64,000 nt of DNA from Pseudomonadales bacterium (GTDB taxonomy: Bacteria > Pseudomonadota > Gammaproteobacteria > Pseudomonadales > Azotimanducaceae), in the NCBI GenBank assembly GCA_012103505.1, contig WLWP01000001.1:2232001-2296000 (forward strand), given 5' to 3'. Positions 1 to 7,066 of this stretch are shown here, piece by piece; the first letter of the stretch is position 1; the number at the start of each line of letters is the position of its first letter. Made by a program: the position numbers and the translations under genes. The notes beneath the pieces were generated by a model. The model did no database searches. It saw nothing but the letters and a program-made list of their open reading frames with translations, and had not been told where the DNA came from.

Positions 1-1
1 A

Positions 2-508
2 GTCGCCAAAACAGCAGGCATCCCGCTCTTCATCTCACCCCACTACTACTATCCAACAGACCACGGCTGGCAGTTCGAAGGGGCGCTCGAAAAACTCATG
101 CACACCATCGGCATGTTCGATCGGAAAGGTGCCCTCTCAACAGAAGGATTCGAGGGATCTGGTGCTGACTGGTTAGAGCGTTACAAGCCTTACATCGAAG
201 ATGAGGCCACAATTATCACCAATCCCCACAAGATATACGGCCCCGAAACCAACGACCTTGTCCTGCAGTTAAGAAAGCGTGGGATCGACAAAGTCATCCT
301 CGCAGGCATGTCCGCCAATCTCTGTACTGAATCGCACATGCGTGAACTGATCGAACAGGGCTTTGAAGTCGCTGTGGTGTCTGACGCAACCGCCGCAGCG
401 CGGGTAGAAGAAGGTGACGGCTATCAAGCAGCCTTTATCAATTTCCGCTTCATAGCAAACACGGTTTGGACAACAGATCAGGCGCTTCAGGCTGTCTCTA
501 AAAAGTAG
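2..508 (+). CDS. Isochorismatase-family cysteine hydrolase, 5' end outside the window
   Basis: The frame is open from base 2, so the gene begins before the window; 168 residues are visible. The segment around visible residue 108 (A-N-L-C-T-E-S) carries the catalytic Cys typical of isochorismatase-like amidohydrolases, followed by the usual V-V-S-D-A-T-A strand. The family hydrolyses isochorismate, nicotinamide or carbamoyl-type bonds; the substrate here cannot be told. An intrinsic-terminator-like hairpin follows the stop, so it is probably the last gene of its unit. The gene before it is not visible. Confidence 0.85.
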   Translation, partial: VAKTAGIPLFISPHYYYPTDHGWQFEGALEKLMHTIGMFDRKGALSTEGFEGSGADWLERYKPYIEDEATIITNPHKIYGPETNDLVLQLRKRGIDKVILAGMSANLCTESHMRELIEQGFEVAVVSDATAAARVEEGDGYQAAFINFRFIANTVWTTDQALQAVSKK

Positions 509-514
509 CCCCTC

Positions 515-556
515 GGCGAGATCTTGGCACTCCCCCGTCAAGATCTCGCCACTTTT
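515..556 (+). terminator. Intrinsic terminator after the isochorismatase-like gene
   Basis: A perfect 12-bp inverted repeat (515-526 with 539-550, GGCGAGATCTTG arm) with a 12-nt loop is followed by ACTTTT. It sits 7 nt after the stop codon and ahead of the next gene's ribosome binding site. Confidence 0.75.
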
Positions 557-595
557 AAATCACTAATACGCTTAACAACACGAAAGGAATTCAAC

Positions 596-1585
596 ATGGG
601 ATTACTCATCAACGGAACATGGCAAACGACACCACGAGGTTCAGATGCGGAGGCTTCTCTGCTCGCGAAAGATGCACCAAAGCTGCGCAACTGGGTCACG
701 CCAGATGGACGAAGCTTCACCTCTGAAGTGGGTTTCGCAGCAGAGCCAAACAGGTATCACCTGTACATCTCCAAAGCCTGCCCATTTGCACACCGAACTA
801 TCATTGTACATGGACTAAAGGCGTTAGATGGCATAGTCACCGTATCCGAAGTTGGACCGACAATACGCGACAAAGGCTGGGAATTTACAGATGCCTATCC
901 TGACCCGGTCAACAACCGGGAATATCTGCACGAGGTATATACGAAAAGCCACGCTGAATTGAGCAGCAGAGTCACCGTCCCAGTTCTCTGGGACCGAAAG
1001 CTAAATACGATTGTTAGCACCGACTCTGGCGACATCATGCGAATGTTCAATTCGGCATTTAACCAGCTGACTGGAAACACACTCGATTTATATCCGATGG
1101 GTCTTCGGCATGAAATCGACGACCTCAACGCATGGTTGTACAGCAACATCAATGTGGGCGTGTATCGAGCGGGATTCGCGAAAACAACCGGCTCTTACCG
1201 GCAAGCATCCACCACTGTATTCGCGGCTCTGGACCTTTTAGAAGAACGCCTAAGTCACAGTCGCTACCTCCTGGGTGATCAACCCACTGAATCCGATTGG
1301 CGATTGTTCACGACGCTGGTGAGATTCGACGCTGTTTACCACTCATTGTTTAAGCTGAATCAGGCGCTACTCGCCGATTACAAGAACCTATCCGGCTATG
1401 TTCGCGATCTCTACCAATTAGAGACCATTGGCGACACGGTAGATGTTACTCAAATCAAGCAGCACTACTTCACAAGTTTTACCTCACTTAATCCCTCCGG
1501 CCTGATCCCGACTGGGGGGCAAACCGATTTTTCCAAACCACCTTATCGAGCACTGCCCGAGGGTATGGAAAAGCACGCCTGTTAG
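596..1585 (+). CDS. Xi-class glutathione S-transferase (glutathionyl-hydroquinone reductase family)
   Basis: A 329-residue protein, the usual size for glutathionyl-hydroquinone reductases, which use glutathione to reduce glutathionyl-hydroquinones in the cytoplasm. The N-terminal thioredoxin fold has C-P-F-A at residues 62-65, matching the Xi-class C-P-W-A active site with F in place of W. The helical domain carries N-I-N-V-G-V-Y-R-A-G-F-A, a family hallmark. The ATG at 596 was chosen because AAAGGA lies just before it; an open frame extends to 524 but would run through the upstream terminator hairpin. A hydrolase and a cupin gene follow closely on the same strand, suggesting one operon. Confidence 0.88.
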   Translation: MGLLINGTWQTTPRGSDAEASLLAKDAPKLRNWVTPDGRSFTSEVGFAAEPNRYHLYISKACPFAHRTIIVHGLKALDGIVTVSEVGPTIRDKGWEFTDAYPDPVNNREYLHEVYTKSHAELSSRVTVPVLWDRKLNTIVSTDSGDIMRMFNSAFNQLTGNTLDLYPMGLRHEIDDLNAWLYSNINVGVYRAGFAKTTGSYRQASTTVFAALDLLEERLSHSRYLLGDQPTESDWRLFTTLVRFDAVYHSLFKLNQALLADYKNLSGYVRDLYQLETIGDTVDVTQIKQHYFTSFTSLNPSGLIPTGGQTDFSKPPYRALPEGMEKHAC

Positions 1586-1617
1586 GCACCCCACAATATC
1601 TCGAAAGGAGAATCACA

Positions 1618-2367
1618 ATGAGTTACTACATCTTAGTTCACGGAGCATGGGAAGAATCTCGCGCATGGCAAAGTGTCACCCCAATCCTCCAGGAGCATGG
1701 ACACACAGTCGATGCAATAGACCTCCCTGGCCATGGCAGCAATATGCAACCAATCGCCAAAATGACAATGGAGAACTACATCTCCACAGTCGTCGAATCG
1801 ATCAAAGCTGTAGATCAGCCGGTCGTACTGGTCGCCCATAGTATGACTGGGTCAGTCGTGTCCCAGGTTGCAGAGCGCATTCCCGAGCTTATCGAGCGCC
1901 TTGTATATGTAGCAGCTTTCCTGCTCGAAAACGGAGGTACGATCCTCGCAGCAATGCAGAGCGACGATGGTGAGTTCCTTCCGAATATCGTCTTTTCTGA
2001 CGATGGGACCTACGCCACATTGCCGGAACAAACTCTTCGTTCGGCGGGATTGCATGACGTGTCGGAAGATACGATTAGCCAAGTTCTCCCGATGGTTGTG
2101 GAAAAGCAGGCAACAGAACCATTTATGTCTGAGGTTTCTATGAGCGAGGAGCGATTTGGTCGTGTACCAAAAACCTATATCCGCACAACGCTCGACAGAG
2201 TGACCACTCCCGCGTTGCAAGATCGCATGATCTCAAACTGGCAAGTAGAGAATGTATACGATCTCGAATCGGGTCACTTCCCAGCTTTCTCGGTCCCAGA
2301 TGAGCTAGCTGAGGTGTTGATCGCAAGCGCTGGTAGTGCCCAGGACACAGTTCGAAAACAAGCGTAA
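1618..2367 (+). CDS. Alpha/beta hydrolase (esterase-like)
   Basis: A 249-residue cytoplasmic alpha/beta hydrolase. The N-terminal strand and oxyanion turn L-V-H-G-A-W is at residues 6-11, the nucleophile elbow A-H-S-M-T-G puts Ser at 75, and the catalytic His is probably H220 in S-G-H-F-P. This layout resembles the small salicylate-esterase/EstC-like group with unsettled substrates. GAAAGGAG precedes the ATG. It lies 32 bp after the glutathione transferase gene and about 58 bp before the cupin gene, so co-transcription is likely. The substrate is unknown. Confidence 0.85.
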   Translation: MSYYILVHGAWEESRAWQSVTPILQEHGHTVDAIDLPGHGSNMQPIAKMTMENYISTVVESIKAVDQPVVLVAHSMTGSVVSQVAERIPELIERLVYVAAFLLENGGTILAAMQSDDGEFLPNIVFSDDGTYATLPEQTLRSAGLHDVSEDTISQVLPMVVEKQATEPFMSEVSMSEERFGRVPKTYIRTTLDRVTTPALQDRMISNWQVENVYDLESGHFPAFSVPDELAEVLIASAGSAQDTVRKQA

Positions 2368-2425
2368 CTGAGAAAACTGTAACACCCACCTCCCCGTTAA
2401 CCGGGGGATACTAAAGGAAATAGAA

Positions 2426-3142
2426 ATGAAACTAACTACCACCAACAAACCAATCTATATGGCCGCAACTGTGGCTTTCGCAGCGTTTTTACTCACCAGC
2501 CTTACCACGGAAGCGGTGGTGCATCCAGGCGTCAAGATCCTAGAAGCGAGATTCGATTCGAGAGAAGTCGTGAAAATTGAAGCGGGCGACTTTCACTTTA
2601 AGCCAGGTCAAATCGCTCCCATTCACACTCACTCGGCACCCGCCATCGGTATCGTTACGAAAGGCGCAATTCTCTATCAGGTCGAAGGTGAGAAACCTCA
2701 ACTTCTCACCAAAGGGGATGCATTCCATGAGCCCGTCGGACCACGCATTCTACGTTTCGACAACGCCTCTGCTACTGAAGAGGCTATCTTTGTGGATTTC
2801 AATCTTCAACAAGAAGGAGAACCATTTATCGTGTTTCCTGAGCCCCTTAAGGAGGTAATAGATCGGCGTACCCTCCCGACCGTCGAAATGACCGGACAAG
2901 CTATTCAACAAGTGAACGTGCATTCAATTGACTTAGAATCACTGGAGAAGACGGTTGTAGCGTCTTCGCTTCCTACGCTAGGTTGGGTCACGGCGGGTGC
3001 GATTGAGATTCACAGCAATGATTCTGCAAGCCAACGCGTTTCCGCTGGCCAAAGCTTCGCAATCTCTACACCAAATTCGGCTACGCTCATGAATCCATCT
3101 AGAGAGTTAACTGCAAGCATTGTGACTTTCGAACTTCACTAA
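2426..3142 (+). CDS. Secreted or membrane-anchored bicupin protein
   Basis: 238 residues. The first 30 residues form a hydrophobic export segment (A-T-V-A-F-A-A-F-L-L), so the product is probably periplasmic or anchored. A cupin domain follows, with H-T-H-S at about residues 69-72 and a downstream G-D-A-F-H-E-P motif, the usual metal-binding pattern. A second, weaker cupin-like half (about 165-238) lacks the His cluster and may be structural. The function is not known; such proteins are often called cupin-domain proteins. AAAGGAAA precedes the ATG. It is the last gene before the repeat-rich boundary of the accessory region. Confidence 0.75.
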   Translation: MKLTTTNKPIYMAATVAFAAFLLTSLTTEAVVHPGVKILEARFDSREVVKIEAGDFHFKPGQIAPIHTHSAPAIGIVTKGAILYQVEGEKPQLLTKGDAFHEPVGPRILRFDNASATEEAIFVDFNLQQEGEPFIVFPEPLKEVIDRRTLPTVEMTGQAIQQVNVHSIDLESLEKTVVASSLPTLGWVTAGAIEIHSNDSASQRVSAGQSFAISTPNSATLMNPSRELTASIVTFELH

Positions 3143-3218
3143 GTGTTGCAGTCGCGAAAACGTGAAGACTTCGCAGAAAGGAGAAAGATTGTGAAGTTCG
3201 ACGCCATTGTTGAAGGCG

Positions 3219-3494
3219 TTCGACTTCTAATCTAAGAACAAGCAGCAGGGGTCCGTGAGTACATCTTGGTGCTACTTTGCTGGTTGGGTGAAACGGCGCC
3301 CGTTGAGCTACTGGAAGGAAGAACCTGGTAGGATTTCCACAACTTCAAAACCTACCTATATCCTACCAGTCGACCAGGTACAGGTTAGCCAGAGGAACAA
3401 AAGCACCTCTAACCGATTGATTTAAGAAAGGGTTTTTGGTCGGGACGTCAGGATTTAACCGCCAACCGCGTTGCTGCGACCACTTGACCCCCAG
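3219..3494 (-). repeat. Degenerate duplicate of tRNA-Pro 3' part and its flank (left boundary of accessory region)
   Basis: This stretch aligns with 23614-23880, which holds the flank and 3' half of the intact tRNA-Pro(GGG). A 28-nt core beginning CCTACCTATATCC is identical in both copies. Bases 3437-3494 match the tRNA from its CCA end through the anticodon arm, but with about 14 extra bases (GCCAACCGCGTTGC) in the T-arm region, so it cannot fold as a tRNA. The same extra bases occur in the copy at 18892. It looks like an attachment-site scar. No integrase is seen in the window. Confidence 0.8.
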
Positions 3495-3630
3495 AGCAGT
3501 GAAGACAATAACAGCCAATACCTCACAACAAGTGACAACAAAGACTTAGGATCTTGAGGTTGAAGATTGCGGGTTTCAAATGACCAGTTTGTTGAGAATT
3601 GTTGCAACACGAATTGCAACACGGGTATCA
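3483..3630 (+). repeat. Left arm of TA cassette 1 (similar to 17838-17985)
   Basis: About 150 bp starting CTTGACCCCC, the anticodon-arm end of the tRNA-Pro fragment, continuing GCAGTGAAGAC and CCTCACAACAAG. The same series of blocks occurs at 17838-17985 upstream of the HigBA genes, by eye roughly 70% identical. It has no plausible reading frame. With the preceding repeat it accounts for the 538-bp gap between the cupin gene and the antitoxin. Confidence 0.7.
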
Positions 3631-3648
3631 ACCCAACATTGTGATAGA

Positions 3649-3666
3649 ATCATGAAGTTTCATGAT
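3649..3666 (+). promoter_or_regulatory. Probable operator of the RHH/Doc module
   Basis: A perfect 8-bp inverted repeat, ATCATGAA-GT-TTCATGAT, ends 14 bp before the antitoxin ATG. Short palindromes here are usual for autoregulation by ribbon-helix-helix antitoxins; binding is inferred. Confidence 0.6.
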
Positions 3667-3680
3667 AATTCAGGAATAAC

Positions 3681-3893
3681 ATGGCTATCGTAAAAGTAAG
3701 CTCTCAGGTCGAGGAACACACTTGGGAAGACCTCAAGGCGCTGGCTACAGAATCACAACAAAGCATCTCGGGTGTATTGACCGAAGCCATCGCTGAATAT
3801 GTGCAGCGTAGACGAGTCCGCCCAGAGGTCAGATCGGCACTGGCAAAGTCGGTTGATAAAAACCGCAAGTTGGGAGAAATGCTTGCCAAGTGA
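3681..3893 (+). CDS. Ribbon-helix-helix antitoxin of a Doc-type module
   Basis: A 70-residue protein whose N-terminal half (K-V-S-S-Q-V then two helices W-E-D-L-K-A-L-A and S-I-S-G-V-L-T-E-A-I) fits a CopG/Arc-type ribbon-helix-helix DNA-binding fold. The charged C-terminal tail is likely the toxin-neutralising part. It directly precedes and overlaps the Fic/Doc-type toxin gene, and an 18-bp palindrome lies just upstream. Doc toxins are classically paired with Phd (YefM fold) antitoxins; an RHH partner is a known alternative. The module would stabilise the accessory region. Confidence 0.8.
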   Translation: MAIVKVSSQVEEHTWEDLKALATESQQSISGVLTEAIAEYVQRRRVRPEVRSALAKSVDKNRKLGEMLAK

Positions 3894-4287
3894 GGGGCAA
3901 TCGCCGTCGGGCTCCGTTGCATTCCTCACGCTAGAGGAGGTGCTGGAGATTCACACCACGCTCTTGCAGGAGTTCGGCGGGCCCCCTGGCGTTCGCGATC
4001 TGGGACTTTTGGAGAGCGCCTTGTTTCGACCCCGTACCGGGTACTACGCTGACCTCGTCGAAATGGCGGCAGCGCTCTTCGAGTCCCTACTAATGAACCA
4101 TCCATTTGTGGATGGGAACAAGCGCGTCGCGTTCTTCGCGGTTGATGTCTTCCTGCGAATCAATGGCTTCCACATTGCAGTGGAGGCAGACGATGCACAC
4201 CGAAAGATCATCAAAACCATTGAAGAAGATGCAAGCGTTAAGGAGTCACTGGAGGCATTCCTCAGACAACACACTGTAGAAAGCTAG
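3883..4287 (+). CDS. doc: Fic/Doc-family death-on-curing toxin
   Basis: The Fic/Doc motif H-P-F-V-D-G-N-K-R is at residues 73-81, with the typical F-L-T-L-E-E-V-L-E-I-H N-terminus. Doc proteins phosphorylate elongation factor Tu and stop translation. The open frame reaches back to an ATG at 3799 inside the antitoxin, but that N-terminus is not Doc-like. I chose TTG at 3883, 6 nt after GGGAGA and overlapping the antitoxin stop by 11 bp, giving 134 residues, close to the family's about 126. Translational coupling to the antitoxin is likely. The exact start is uncertain. Confidence 0.8.
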   Translation: MPSEGQSPSGSVAFLTLEEVLEIHTTLLQEFGGPPGVRDLGLLESALFRPRTGYYADLVEMAAALFESLLMNHPFVDGNKRVAFFAVDVFLRINGFHIAVEADDAHRKIIKTIEEDASVKESLEAFLRQHTVES

Positions 4288-4315
4288 ACCAGACCATCTG
4301 GCCAAACTGTAAACT

Positions 4316-4351
4316 ATGTCTTCGGTATAAACTGTTACCCATGTGTCCAGG
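4316..4351 (+). repeat. Right arm of TA cassette 1 (similar to 18682-18716)
   Basis: ATGTCTTCGGTAT followed by ACCCATGTGTCCAGG. The copy after HigA has ATGTCTTCGGTAT and ACCCATGTCTCCAGG. Both copies end about 17-18 bp before the CCA end of a tRNA fragment. The ACCCATGT-TCC blocks resemble end sequences seen in some insertion sequences, so an IS scar is possible. Confidence 0.65.
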
Positions 4352-4367
4352 TTGGACCGTAGAAAAT

Positions 4368-4396
4368 TGGTCGGGACGGCAAGATTTGAACTTGTG
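4368..4396 (-). repeat. tRNA-Pro 3'-end fragment
   Basis: On the minus strand this is the CCA end, acceptor strand and most of the T-arm of tRNA-Pro; TGGTCGGGACGGCA is identical to the intact gene's 3' end at 23834. It stops before the anticodon arm. It directly follows the right arm of TA cassette 1. Confidence 0.75.
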
Positions 4397-4482
4397 CATG
4401 GAGTACAAACGTTCGTACTCCTGTCAGTTTTGACATAACTCCCCTCTCTTTGTGTTTTTCTGTTTGTTTCGGACTCAGCGCA

Positions 4483-5404
4483 CTAAAGGTTGCGATACAC
4501 CGCCGCGAGCAATTTGAATGAGCGAAAGTCCCCGGTCAAGCCATCCGCCATTTTGTTCATAACGTAAGCCGCAGAGATGCGCGCATCCTGATCAATCACC
4601 ACGGCAGAACCACCCCACCCGCCCCAGTAGCAGGTGTTCTTATTCGGCGACAGAGGCACACTCTCCGGCACAATGCCAAAGCCCAGGCCAAAAGTCTGCG
4701 GTACTCCCGTCACCAGATCATGACCTTCGATGCGAGGCTGCATCACCTGACGTGCGATGTCCTCTGAAAACAATCGGACACCAAAGGCACTCCCGCCGCA
4801 GGCCAAAGGCGCCTGCGCCCGCGCCACAGAACGCGCATTGCCATGTCCATTCGCCGCCGGGATTTCTGCCTTTCGCCAACCGTCGGTCCAGGAATATCGC
4901 GCTGGAGAAAACGGGTTGCGGAAAGTGCGGGCAGAAATGGACTCGGGGTCCTCGGGAGCAGGTGCCTCCCCCTCGCCCGCTACTATCAGGTTAGCAATAC
5001 GCGGAAACTCAGATTCCGGCACACCGATGTGAAAGTCGGCCTGCAGCGGCCGGGCAATTTCTGTCGCAAAAAACTGGCCCAGGGTTTGCCCAGTGATCCG
5101 TCGCACCAGCTCGCCGATAAGATAACCCTGGGTTATTGCGTGGTAGCCGGTGGCGGTACCAGGCTCCCACCAGGGCGCCTGCGCGGCCAGTGCGGAACAC
5201 ATTTTGTCCCAATCATAAAGATCTTCCGGCTTCATGGATTCGTCCATACCAGAAAGCCCGGCGGCGTGATTCATGACATGCCAGTTCACCGTCGATGGTG
5301 AGAGCATATGAAGCGCCCACATCCATATCAGCGTCGATGCTTTTTGCCAGGGTGTCTCGCACCTCGGCAAATCGTTCATCGCAGAACCCGAACACTTCGG
5401 CCAT
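4483..5404 (-). pseudogene. Broken serine hydrolase of the class C beta-lactamase/EstB family
   Basis: The start M-A-E-V-F-G-F-C-D-E-R-F at 5404 and the first about 40 residues (ending T-I-D-G-E-L) are in one frame; the rest, from V-M-N-H-A-A-G-L-S-G to the stop at 4483, is in another. Family members have about 70 residues between these blocks, including the catalytic S-x-x-K. Here that segment is missing and the frame is shifted, so the product cannot be an active hydrolase. The later Y-H-A-I-T-Q-G-Y-L part and C-terminal W-G-G-W-G-G region are intact. It lies 26 bp downstream of a GPH symporter gene on the same strand. Confidence 0.75.
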
Positions 5405-5430
5405 GCTATTTTCCCTCACTACTTGGTTAG

Positions 5431-6981
5431 CTATATCGTCTGAACCGGCTGATCAGAAATGGCATCCACGCCATTTCTTCCCGTCGGTTCTTGTCGCAAA
5501 CCTCGCCCCGCTATCGCCTTGGCCTCAAGTTCACCCAGAATCTCGATATGCCTGGCTCGAGTAAGCCGGTAGCGTGCATAGAATGGCAGCGCGATTAAAC
5601 CCGCGATGCACATGATAGGACCACCAAACAAACCCAAACGCCAGATGACATCGGTTTCGACCTCTCCCGGCACCGCGTCCAACGGGAAAACAACAAACAA
5701 ATCCAGCATTATGCCGCCGACGAAATGCCCAACCGAGTTGGACGCCTTGGCAAAGAATGCGCGCGCGGAATAGATCAAGCCTTCCTGTCTGCGTCCAATG
5801 AGCAACTCATTCTCATCCGTGATATCTCCCAACATCGACATCATGGCAACCGCACCCGCAGCGGCGCACGTTGTACCCAGGAACATATTCACCAACAGTA
5901 GCGGTAGTAAAAGCTCTGACCCATTGACTGGCATCAAACCCAAAAGGCGCAGGTCTATTGGAAGCTGAGTAAATACCACCACTCCCAAAAGCCCCCCGAT
6001 CAAAACCGGCTTGCGGTCGAACTTCTTCATCAACGAAGGAGACGCACTCGCGCCGATGATCACGGCAGGGATGACCACCACACCAAAAAACTGAATTTGT
6101 TCCGGCTTCAGTTCCCAGTAATACGTGGCGACGAAAACGTTCAAAGTTTGGTCCAATCCAATAGAGATCATCAGCAAGAAAAAGCCTATTAGCAGAAAGG
6201 CGTAGTTGGGATTCTTAAAAACCCCAATCAAATCCCGATAGAAACCCAAGAAAGACATCCGCGCCAGATTTTCCGGAGGCGAACTTAAATAAGGCACCCG
6301 CCCCAGCGTGCCAAGTGAGCTCAGAAAGATCATCACAAGAATGATCCCGCAGGCCGTTAAAATCACAGGCGGATACGCCGACGCGTCAAGGTGCTTGGGC
6401 ACGACGGAACCGTCTGCCAATGTGCTTTCACCAGCGAAAAAGAAGCCCCAGACTGTCAGGGCAAACAATGCACCCGACACATACCCGATGATGGCGTTCA
6501 TGCTGAACAGCTGCGATCGCTCATTGTGGTCTTTGGTCAATTCTCCGTCGAGCGCATGATGAGGAATGGTGTACAGCGTTACAAACAGACGCCCAGATAT
6601 GGTCCAGAATGCTAACCAGGCAAACAACCCCATCTGATTTAGTTCGCCCAATTCGCCACCGGTGAGTGACTCGGGTGGGTTAAAAATGAAGAAAAGTGAG
6701 ATGGCGAGGGGAATGGGGGCAGCAAACAGAAAGGGATGGCGCCGACCCCACCGAGACCGCCAGCGATCGGAAATCATGCCGACCAAAGGGTCGGAAACAG
6801 CGTCACCGATCATCGCGAGCATGATCGCAGTACCAATTAGTGTATTGGAAAGTCCAATGGCTTGGTTATAAAAGATGACGATGAAACCGTTAAACATGCC
6901 GAGGAATACGAGTTCCCCCATCTCCCCAATTCCATAGGCAATCTTAGTCTTGAAGGGCAATCGTTCTCGCGCGGTTTCCAT
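5431..6981 (-). CDS. GPH-family (MelB-like) cation symporter
   Basis: 516 residues with about twelve hydrophobic segments. The N-terminal K-I-A-Y-G-I-G-E-M-G-E and the loop S-D-R-W-R-S-R-W-G-R-R-H-P-F are typical of the glycoside-pentoside-hexuronide:cation symporters of the inner membrane. These import sugars, but in marine bacteria relatives sit with genes for other organic substrates. A TonB receptor gene lies upstream on the same strand, separated by a terminator, so outer- and inner-membrane uptake for one substrate is a reasonable inference. Downstream is the broken serine hydrolase. Confidence 0.85.
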   Translation of the reverse strand: METARERLPFKTKIAYGIGEMGELVFLGMFNGFIVIFYNQAIGLSNTLIGTAIMLAMIGDAVSDPLVGMISDRWRSRWGRRHPFLFAAPIPLAISLFFIFNPPESLTGGELGELNQMGLFAWLAFWTISGRLFVTLYTIPHHALDGELTKDHNERSQLFSMNAIIGYVSGALFALTVWGFFFAGESTLADGSVVPKHLDASAYPPVILTACGIILVMIFLSSLGTLGRVPYLSSPPENLARMSFLGFYRDLIGVFKNPNYAFLLIGFFLLMISIGLDQTLNVFVATYYWELKPEQIQFFGVVVIPAVIIGASASPSLMKKFDRKPVLIGGLLGVVVFTQLPIDLRLLGLMPVNGSELLLPLLLVNMFLGTTCAAAGAVAMMSMLGDITDENELLIGRRQEGLIYSARAFFAKASNSVGHFVGGIMLDLFVVFPLDAVPGEVETDVIWRLGLFGGPIMCIAGLIALPFYARYRLTRARHIEILGELEAKAIAGRGLRQEPTGRNGVDAISDQPVQTI

Positions 6982-7012
6982 GAAGCCTCACCTCATCTGT
7001 AGTCCCCAAAAT

Positions 7013-7045
7013 AGAAAAAGGGAGGCCAAGTTTATTTGGCCTCCC
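7013..7045 (-). terminator. Intrinsic terminator of the TonB receptor gene
   Basis: A perfect 10-bp stem (7020-7029 with 7036-7045, GGGAGGCCAA) with a 6-nt loop. On the minus strand it is followed by CTTTTTCTATTTT, starting about 20 bp after the receptor stop. Confidence 0.85.
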
Positions 7046-7066
7046 TAAAGGGGATATTGTAAGCGT

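Noticed and set aside
3799-3882. Upstream ATG start for the Doc gene
   Set aside because: It would run through most of the antitoxin and gives an N-terminus unlike Doc proteins.
4483-5404. Beta-lactam resistance gene
   Set aside because: It belongs to the EstB/serine hydrolase group and lacks the catalytic segment.
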